The position numbers and the translations under genes were made by a program. A stretch of DNA of 64,000 nucleotides, from contig CP198939.1 in assembly GCA_052401645.1 (NCBI GenBank), positions 1,736,001-1,800,000 on the forward strand, in the 5' to 3' direction. The notes below the pieces were generated by a model, which saw only the letters and a program-made list of their open reading frames with translations, was not told the DNA's origin and searched no databases. Of the stretch, positions 55,948 to 64,000 are shown piece by piece (the first letter of the stretch is position 1; every line of letters starts with the position of its first letter). Source of the stretch: Arsenophonus sp052401645. GTDB taxonomy: Bacteria > Pseudomonadota > Gammaproteobacteria > Enterobacterales > Enterobacteriaceae.

Positions 55948-57570
55948 TTATAGCTCAGGACCAGCTTTTATAAGTGATGCTCCAAATTGATTGTTAGTAT
56001 ATTTTTCAAAATTTTCAATAAATTGTTTAGCTAAATTTTTAGCTTTAACTTCCCATTGATTTTTATTTTCATAAGTACAACGAGGATCTAAAATATTTTT
56101 ATTAATTCCTGGTAATTTAATAGGTATAGCTAAATTAAAAATCGGTAAATTTATAGTTTTTACTATATCTATATCTCCGTTTAAAATTGCATCAATAATT
56201 ACACGAGTATTTTTAATAGAAATGCGTTTATCATTTCCATCCCATCCTGTATTAACCAAATATACTTTTGTATCAGCAACTTTCATTCGCTTACTTAATA
56301 CTTTAGTATATTGAATTGGGTGTAATGTTAGAAAAGCAGCTCCAAAACAAGCTGAAAAAGTTGGAGTTGGTTTTATAACTCCAAATTCGGTGCCAGCTAA
56401 TTTAGATGTAAAACCTGATAAAAAATAATATTCAGTTTGTTCACGAGTTAAACATGATACCGACGGTAAAACACCAAAAGCATCGGCTGTTAAAAAAATA
56501 GCTTTCGATGCATGTCCAGCTTTAGAAATTGGTTTAACAATATTATTGATATGGTAAATAGGATACGAAACTCGAGTATTTTCTGTTTTTTTCCCATCAT
56601 TAAAATCAACAGAACCATCAGCTAAAACAGTAACATTTTCTAACAATGCATTACGTTTAATCGCATGATAAACATCAGGTTCTGCAATTTCAGATAAATT
56701 TATTGTCTTAGCGTAACAACCACCTTCAAAATTAAATATACCATTATCATCCCATCCGTGTTCATCATCGCCAATTAATTTACGTTTAGGATCAATAGAA
56801 AGAGTTGTTTTTCCTGTACCAGATAAGCCAAAGAAAATAGCTACATCTCCATTTTTACCAACATTAGCTGAACAATGCATTGAAGCAATTTCTTTTAATG
56901 GTAAGAAATAATTCATGATTGAAAATAATCCTTTTTTCATTTCACCACCATACCAAGTACCGCCAATAAGTTGCATGCGTTCACTCAAATTAAAAGCAAC
57001 AAAATTCTCTGAGTTTAAACCTTGATCTTGCCAATTAGGATTGGTACATTTTGCACCATTCATCACAATAAAATCTGGTTTAAAATCAATTAATTCCTCC
57101 TCAATAGGTCTAATAAACATATTTTTAACAAAATGTGCTTGCCAGGCTACTTCAGTGATAAAACGTACATTTAAACGACTATCTAAATTTGTTCCACAAA
57201 AAGCATCAATAATAAATAATCGTTTACGTGATAATTGATTAGTTACTAAACCTATTAATGATTTCCAAACCGATTGTGTCATCGGTTTATTATCATTTAT
57301 TTCTTTTTCTTGATCTGTCCACCAAACTGTACCTGAAGAAATATTGTCATAAACAATATATTTATCTTTTGGCGATCTACCAGTAAAAATACCAGTATTA
57401 ACAGCTACTGTATCTAAATTAGTTTTAATACCACGTTCGGAACCTTTTAGAGAAGATTTTGTTTCTTCTATAAATAATTGTTCATATTCCGGATTATAAA
57501 TAATTTCTATGACTTCATGAATACCATATCTAGCTATTTCTTCTGAAGTAATCTTTTTTTTTGTAATCAT
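55948..57570 (-). CDS. pckA: PckA, ATP-dependent phosphoenolpyruvate carboxykinase
   Basis: 540 residues, colinear with E. coli. Active-site residues keep their E. coli numbers: Arg65 (FTGRSPKDK), Lys213, His232, kinase P-loop GLSGTGKT at 248-255, Asp269 and Arg333 (ENTRVSYP). It decarboxylates and phosphorylates oxaloacetate to PEP, the entry to gluconeogenesis. Some otherwise conserved positions have drifted (PPVSRLT reads PSVSCLT; GTERG reads GTEFG), none of them a known catalytic residue. Keeping PckA suggests growth on amino acids or TCA intermediates, with PEP needed for MurA and KDO. No strong Shine-Dalgarno sequence before the ATG. Confidence 0.98.
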   Translation of the reverse strand: MITKKKITSEEIARYGIHEVIEIIYNPEYEQLFIEETKSSLKGSERGIKTNLDTVAVNTGIFTGRSPKDKYIVYDNISSGTVWWTDQEKEINDNKPMTQSVWKSLIGLVTNQLSRKRLFIIDAFCGTNLDSRLNVRFITEVAWQAHFVKNMFIRPIEEELIDFKPDFIVMNGAKCTNPNWQDQGLNSENFVAFNLSERMQLIGGTWYGGEMKKGLFSIMNYFLPLKEIASMHCSANVGKNGDVAIFFGLSGTGKTTLSIDPKRKLIGDDEHGWDDNGIFNFEGGCYAKTINLSEIAEPDVYHAIKRNALLENVTVLADGSVDFNDGKKTENTRVSYPIYHINNIVKPISKAGHASKAIFLTADAFGVLPSVSCLTREQTEYYFLSGFTSKLAGTEFGVIKPTPTFSACFGAAFLTLHPIQYTKVLSKRMKVADTKVYLVNTGWDGNDKRISIKNTRVIIDAILNGDIDIVKTINLPIFNLAIPIKLPGINKNILDPRCTYENKNQWEVKAKNLAKQFIENFEKYTNNQFGASLIKAGPEL

Positions 57571-60500
57571 TAACTTGTGCTCATAAATAAATTTTAACCT
57601 TAATTTGGATATTAAAAATTTTACTTGAAATTAACAACGATAAAAATTAAAAAAAATTCATCTAAATAATCTTTCAGTTAGAAATGTGATCTAAAGTACA
57701 ATTAGAAATAAAGTAAAATATGCACATATTATTTATCATAAAATAAAATAATTATAATTTACTAAATTTAATCAGGCTATTTTAATTTACTTATATTTAT
57801 TTATATCTCATTTATTAAGTAAATACAATAAAGTTTAAATAAGATTGAAATCTAATATTAAACTTAATTTAATATTGTTAATATAATTATATAATTAATT
57901 TTTAATCAAAAAGAGATAATTGAATATTTTTAATAATATTTTAAAATAATTAAAATTAAAAACGAAGTTTTATCTATCAAAAAAATATTTTTTTATAAAT
58001 AATATGATTAAAATATTTAATTCATGTATAAAATACGTAACCTCATTTATAATTAATCTCATAGCGATTAGTTGTATTATATAATTAAATTTATACCATC
58101 TATCAAATATGCTAAGTACAACAATACTTATAATAGTATTTCATTAATAACATGTTAATTTTACTTTATTTTAATTTATTTTATACAATTAAATTAATAA
58201 ATATTTAATATAAAAGTATATCTTATATAGTTAATAATTAATTTAAATTATTACTAATATTTTAGATTATAATTTATATAAGTTTAAATAATAATATAAC
58301 TATAAGAATTAAAAATTTATTTTTAATGAATTATATGGATTAACAATTCATATAATAATAGTTATATTATTAAATAATTTTTTAAATATTATTTATAAAT
58401 CTAATTTACTAAAATTATCTAATTATAAAAATATCTCTTAAAATAAATGCTATAACTACTAATTTTAGTTGTTTTTATTAATAAATTTATTATTAACATA
58501 ATTAATTTAAATTTATACGTTAGATTTAACTAAGTCATCTTACTAATAATTTCAAATTATTAGTAAATTATTCTTTGTATAATAAAAATTATTTTCTTTT
58601 AAGAAAAAACCTTATACTTAATTATATAATAAAGTTATTTAAATATATCTTTCGTATCTAAATATTTAATTACTAATATTTTATAGTGAATTTATAATTT
58701 TATTTTTTTTAAATTTTATATTGTATATATTTTAATAATTTTTATTAATTTATTTCTTTGTAAATTTACACTTATCGTTTTATGATATAATCTATTTTAT
58801 AAAAAATTTTTTTAACTATTTATAAAAAAGTATTTTATAAAATATTTAAATAACTCTATGTTTAAATATATTTTCATTCTATATATATGTTAAAATTTAA
58901 TATTATTTAATATTTTCTAATTACTATATATTTTATCTGCTTATATATAATAATAAAACAATATTAAATATCATTGAAGTAAATTTAATAAAAAATATAG
59001 CATATTAAATAATATACACAATATATATCTCATATAAACTATGATATAGTATCTTATATATATATCTATTATAAAATAAATTTATTAAAATATCTAATAC
59101 ATTTAAAAAATGATATATCAAATTATATGATATTTTTTATATATATTATTATATATATAAAAAATAAAAATAAAAATATGATATAGGATCATAATCTTGG
59201 TAAGTTTGAAAACTATTTTCTTTATTACTTATAAGTAATGTATTATAAGTAATTATAGACTCAATAATTTCATTAAATTTTTAATTTCTCTTTTAAGATA
59301 AAATATATAAGCATTTTCATAAGAATTTCTTATACTAAATTTAATTTTATTATAATATTTATATACACTAATTTTGAATTTTTAAAAATTCAAAATATAA
59401 ATTACTTATTCGTGTTATTTAAATTAAAGTTCTCTTAAATAGAATTATCTTATTATTTTAATCTAGATAATTATAATAAATTTATATATAAAATATAAAA
59501 AATCAATTCATACCATATTCCATAATATTTTTTAAAATTCATTAATTAATTCTATTATTTCTTACTTAAGTTAAAGACATTCTTTAATGCTTTTTTAAAA
59601 TATCAAGAAATTTTGATTTTCTTAGATTTGAATATTCAAACAATTAACATATAATATCTATATATTATATATATGAATATTTAGTATATAAATAATTTAT
59701 TTAATATTTAATTTAATTAAATATTAAATTAAATAATTATTTTATTTAAATAACAAGATAACGTACTTATTTATACTCTATTGGATTATAATATTAATAC
59801 TTTATTTTTACTTTCGTAAAGAAATTTTTATAATTACATAAGTTATTTATATTCTTTTAATAACTAAAATTTTTTTTAAAAAGTTAATATTAATTATTAT
59901 ACATTAATAATAATCATCAAATAAAAATGATATAACCATATATATAATTTATATTTTAGTTATTCAGAATTATTTATATAGCAATTATCCTAACTATATA
60001 AATAAAATATCTAAAATAATTTATAAATAGAATTGATATAACATAAACTAAAAAACGATTTTTTTATAAAATAAAAACAATAAATTCTTAATCTTATTAA
60101 TTTTATAATTAATAATTGATGATTATATACTTAATATTTTAATTCTAATAAAAATTGAATAATTTAAAATAAAGATATAAATATATTCTAATTAATCATA
60201 TTTAAATAATAAAATATTAATTTTGAAAAAATGGTAAAAAAGATTTCCATCACTTATTTTAATAAGTATTTTAATCATTGAAATAAAAGAATTAAATTTA
60301 GATTAATAGAATATTTCGTTTAAAATAAAATATGAAAATATTATGAAATAATAAAATAAACAATATAAAATAAATAATTTAATAAATATTATTTTATTTA
60401 TAAAATTTTTACTTATGAAAGTAAAAGTATATAAATTTAATTTATAAAGGAGAAAATATAATTCTTTATCATGTAATCGTGTATTAAAAACTAATAATCT

Positions 60501-62190
60501 TATTTATATATTAAAAAATAAATTTATTTTTAGATAGACCATTATTATATCAATTATAATTGTATCAAATTTTTTGATAAAAACAAAAAATTTAATGAAA
60601 TAAATTATTGATAAATAGTACCATAAATAAAACATTATAAATCATATTATTTATTTTACTAAAATAAAAAAGATTAATTTATTTTAAATAAATTAAAACA
60701 TAAAATATAATATCGAACTTAATTTCGATAGAAAAGATTATGTTTTATTAATATAATTAATTATATTTTTAATATATAGCTAAATATTCAATTACATTAT
60801 ACTGTATAAGAAGTTAAAAAAATCGATAATTTAAGAAATTTATGAGTTATTTATATATTTTTAAAGTTTCTATATACACATATAAAAGAGAGTATTCAGA
60901 GAATATTATTATTATTTTAATATGTTTATCAGTGATATTATATATTATAATAGTTGTTATATAAATAATTAGATAATAGATTATATATATTTTATAAAAT
61001 ATATACTGTTAAGATAATAAACATATATAGATACTTTTTAATAAAAAATATAGTTATTTTTTTAAATAAAATTTAATTACTATTAAAATAGTAATTAAAG
61101 TTATTCTTTTTATATAGAATTAATAAGATTATAATAGATATATAAAGATTTAACTTCAATATAATTAATAATTTAAAATTTAATTATTTTTAATTTAAAT
61201 AAATTATTATCTATTAATAATTTTCTATATTTAATTAAATTAATTGTAAATTTATATCCAAATTTATTAATTTATAGAAATAAAATAATATAATAATAAA
61301 AAATGATTATCATTAATATTAGATTTTAAATAAAAAATATTTCATGTCAAAAATGAGAAATACTATTTATATAAAATAAATAATATATTTAATAAATAAT
61401 ATTTGATTTAATTAAATATAATATTATTATTTTTATTAAAATAGTATAAAAATTAATATTTTTAGTTTTAACATTTAAAAAAACAAATAGCATATTCTTT
61501 TATATTTTACGATAGATATATATTTATATTCTATAAATGAAACATAATCTAAAAAAAGATAAAATTAGTTTTATTGAACAATATTAACTAATAAATATTA
61601 GTAATTAAAATGTATAAAAACTAATTAAAGATATGTTATTATAATATTTATTATATGTTTTAATAAATTTGATAGTTTTTTATATACTATTTGTCAAAAA
61701 AAAGAATTTATTTATAAGAATATTTGTATAATAAACATCTATAATATTTTTAATCGTTAAATATAATTAATTTTATTAAGATAAATTTTTTTAAATTAAT
61801 ACAAATAAATTAAATAATTAAAAGAATTAATATAAAATCTAAACTTTTTTTTCTCTAGATAGAACGAAACAATGCTTTATCTAAATAAAAATTATTTTAA
61901 TAATTATAAACAATATAATTATATATTTCAGTTTTATATTTATAATATAAATGATATTTTATCATGTTTATTATTATTTTAATAAAAAAGTAATTTATTA
62001 GAAAGTAATAATAAAAATTATTAAAATAAGTTTTATTTTAATTTAACTTACTCTAGTTAAATTTATTGATATATAATAATTAATACTTAAATTTAACGTT
62101 CATCTGTTTTCAACATAAATAAACGATTATTTTTATTTTTAATATATAGTTATAATTTATTAGATAAGTTTTATTCGAAATGTATAGTAT
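57571..62190. other. 4.6-kb desert between pckA and nudE
   Basis: No gene. In E. coli hslO, hslR, yrfG and igaA lie between pckA and nudE (about 4.1 kb of coding plus yhgE), all in the direction that would be minus here, so the size fits a row of dead genes. One minus-strand trace near 58103-58065 (D-G-I-N...Y) weakly recalls D-G-E-I-D...Y of the HslO zinc-binding tail. I could not confirm any of them by eye. Confidence 0.4.
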
Positions 62191-62751
62191 ATGAAATTAA
62201 TTAAAAAACCTAAAATTTTAAATATAAAAAATATTGCTGAATCAAAACTTTTCCGCATACAATCAATTGATATTGAATTTAATAATGGAGTTAAACGTTG
62301 TTATGAACGAATGAAGCCAACAATAAACGAATCAGTGTTAATTGTTCCTATTATTAATAATGAATTAATTTTAATCCGAGAATATGCTGTCGGTATTGAA
62401 GAGTATGAATTAGGTTTTCCTAAAGGAGCAATTAATATAGGGGAGAATGCTGCAGAAGCTGCTATAAGAGAATTAAAAGAAGAAATTGGTTATGGAACAA
62501 AAAATATTGAATTACTAGTAAAATTAACAATTTTACCAACTTATTTTTCCAGCAATATAAATATATTTATTGCGAAAAATTTATATGAAGAAAAAATAAA
62601 AGGTGATGAACCAGAACCTCTAGAACAAATTAGATGGCCTATTAAAAATATGATGCAATTACTTGATGTTAAAGATTTTAATGAAGCGAGAAATATTAGT
62701 GCATTATTTTATACTGAACTTTATTTAAAAAAATATTTTCTAATCTCTTAA
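62191..62751 (+). CDS. nudE: NudE, ADP-compounds Nudix hydrolase
   Basis: 186 residues, the E. coli length. A complete Nudix box spans residues 79-101 (GAINIGE ... IRELKEEIGYG), with the metal-binding glutamates REL-KEE intact. It hydrolyses ADP-ribose, NADH, diadenosine polyphosphates and similar compounds to AMP plus phosphorylated product. FNNGVKRCYERM, LIREYAVG and GDEPEPLEQIRWP are highly conserved. No evident Shine-Dalgarno site before the ATG. It is isolated on both sides by deserts. Confidence 0.97.
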   Translation: MKLIKKPKILNIKNIAESKLFRIQSIDIEFNNGVKRCYERMKPTINESVLIVPIINNELILIREYAVGIEEYELGFPKGAINIGENAAEAAIRELKEEIGYGTKNIELLVKLTILPTYFSSNINIFIAKNLYEEKIKGDEPEPLEQIRWPIKNMMQLLDVKDFNEARNISALFYTELYLKKYFLIS

Positions 62752-62792
62752 TATATTTTAATATTATAAAATAAAAACAATTCCTAGTCAAT

Positions 62793-62855
62793 AACTCTAT
62801 TAAACTTTAATGATAAAAAATAAGTAATTTTATTGCATTTATCTTTAATAGAGTT
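62793..62855 (+). terminator. Possible transcript-end hairpin after nudE
   Basis: Perfect 12-bp arms AACTCTATTAAA (62793-62804) and TTTAATAGAGTT (62844-62855) enclose a second stem AATG-ATAAAA (62809-62818) with TTTTAT-TG-CATT (62828-62839, two-base bulge). A T-rich stretch follows. It begins 42 bp after the nudE stop. The nested stems and two G:C pairs in the outer arm make it better than background. Confidence 0.4.
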
Positions 62856-64000
62856 TCTATTTATTTAGATATTTATAAAATAATAATTATTAATATTTTT
62901 TGAAAATTTCTATTTTATATATATTTATTTTCAATAAATATATATTTATAAAACATTTATTAATAGAATTATTTATTGATAACTTATTTAAGAATATAAA
63001 AAAGATTCGATCTTTTTTATGAAATTTTATTTTTAATAAACTTGATAAAAACATAAATTTAATAAGATTATTTTATATAAAATAAATATTTTATATATAT
63101 ATTTAAATAACTTAAACAACATTTATAATCATGAAAGTTTATTTAAACTTAAGATTTATAAGAAATATCTTATATTCTATATCTAGAATATTTAACCTTT
63201 TAGATTTTACTTGTTATTTTATCTATATTTTATCCTATATTTTATAGAATGTATAAAATTGTTTAATTTGATAAAAAAATCTTAACTTAACCTATATTTT
63301 AGATTAAATATTTTTCATTAGTGTATAACAACATTACTAATGAAAAAAAATATAAAAATTTAACTAATTATATTATTTATATTTTTATTTTAAAATATTA
63401 AAATATTATTATTAGTATTTTACTTTATTTTTAAGAATTATTAATTATTTGTATTTAATATTTAAAAAAATAATATTCTCTAAATTGATTTTATATTTAT
63501 TATTTAATTTTTATAGATTATTACATATAATGAATATATTGTTGTATATTAATTAAAAAATAATATTAACATTAAAATAATATGTTATCATAAAAAATTT
63601 AAATCCATTAATAAAATAAAAAAGATAGATAAAATAGTTGATAATAATAGATAATAGATAAACTTAAAGTTTTGTATAAAATGATATAATATTTAATATC
63701 AATGATTTTATATCATAGATTTTAATTCATTTAATGCTCAAATCGATACTATTCTTAAAGCATTATTTACTGATTAAATTAATAATAGAATATTTATATA
63801 AAATTTATAATATAAGGAAAAATTTAATTTTTTATGAAATTTATATGACAATAAAGTTAAATTTATTATATTTTAGTTAATTTTTTAAAATTTTAATAAA
63901 TGAAATTAATATAGGTTTTTTTAAAAAAAAATTTAATTTATATATCTAGCATTTTAATTAACAACCATAAATCATTAATTATCTTAATCTCTTATATAAG
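62856..64000. other. 1.1-kb desert at the right edge
   Basis: No ORF or RNA gene seen. In E. coli mrcA (PBP1A) lies tail-to-tail with nudE, so its dead 3' part may be here, but I could not recognise it. Confidence 0.45.

Overview
This window reads as a chromosome segment of a heavily reduced, very AT-rich gammaproteobacterial endosymbiont, most likely an enterobacterial insect symbiont. Every recognisable protein is an orthologue of an Escherichia coli housekeeping gene at nearly E. coli length. There are no phage, IS, plasmid, CRISPR, defence or secretion genes and no tRNA. Intact genes plus rnpB cover only about 20.7 kb (roughly one third). The rest is extremely AT-rich DNA with no usable ORF. 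Genus cannot be settled from the sequence alone; an Arsenophonus-like or similar symbiont of a blood- or sap-feeding insect would fit.

Layout. Left part (1-35 kb): 3' end of yhdP (+); rapZ, lptB, lptA, lptC, kdsD (-); divergent mlaFEDCB and murA (+); degQ and zapG (-); rplM, rpsI, sspA (+); dolP and diaA (-); rsmI (+) and the RNase P RNA gene rnpB (+). Right part (38-64 kb): isolated genes in long deserts, namely yghU (-), rsmJ (+), pitA (-), pckA (-) and nudE (+).

The main discovery is that many 'intergenic' stretches are fossil genes rather than featureless spacer. Reading the gaps codon by codon against E. coli proteins recalled from memory, I find short colinear blocks of decayed protein sequence, riddled with stops, within about 0-50 bp of where the missing neighbour should lie: tldD after yhdP, npr after rapZ, ptsN-hpf-rpoN between rapZ and lptB, kdsC between lptC and kdsD, ibaG between mlaB and murA, degS after degQ, zapE between zapG and rplM, sspB after sspA, yraN and lpoA between diaA and rsmI, and prlC before rsmJ. 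Genes have died by point mutation toward A+T while total gene spacing was largely kept. The strongest cases are kdsC, sspB, ptsN and tldD; the weakest are npr, rpoN and zapE. No software alignment was possible, so each needs a search.

Biology. The surviving set is strongly biased to the cell envelope: LPS export (LptABC), phospholipid traffic (Mla complex, YhdP), peptidoglycan precursor (MurA), outer-membrane lipoprotein DolP, periplasmic protease DegQ and divisome-linked ZapG. Others serve translation (L13, S9, RsmI, RsmJ, RNase P RNA), replication timing (DiaA), stress transcription (SspA), phosphate uptake (PitA), gluconeogenesis (PckA), thiol chemistry (YghU) and nucleotide housekeeping (NudE). 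Losses seem to disconnect pathways: KdsC is gone although KdsD and the Lpt genes remain; sigma-54, PtsN, Npr and HPF are gone although RapZ remains; DegS is gone although DegQ remains.
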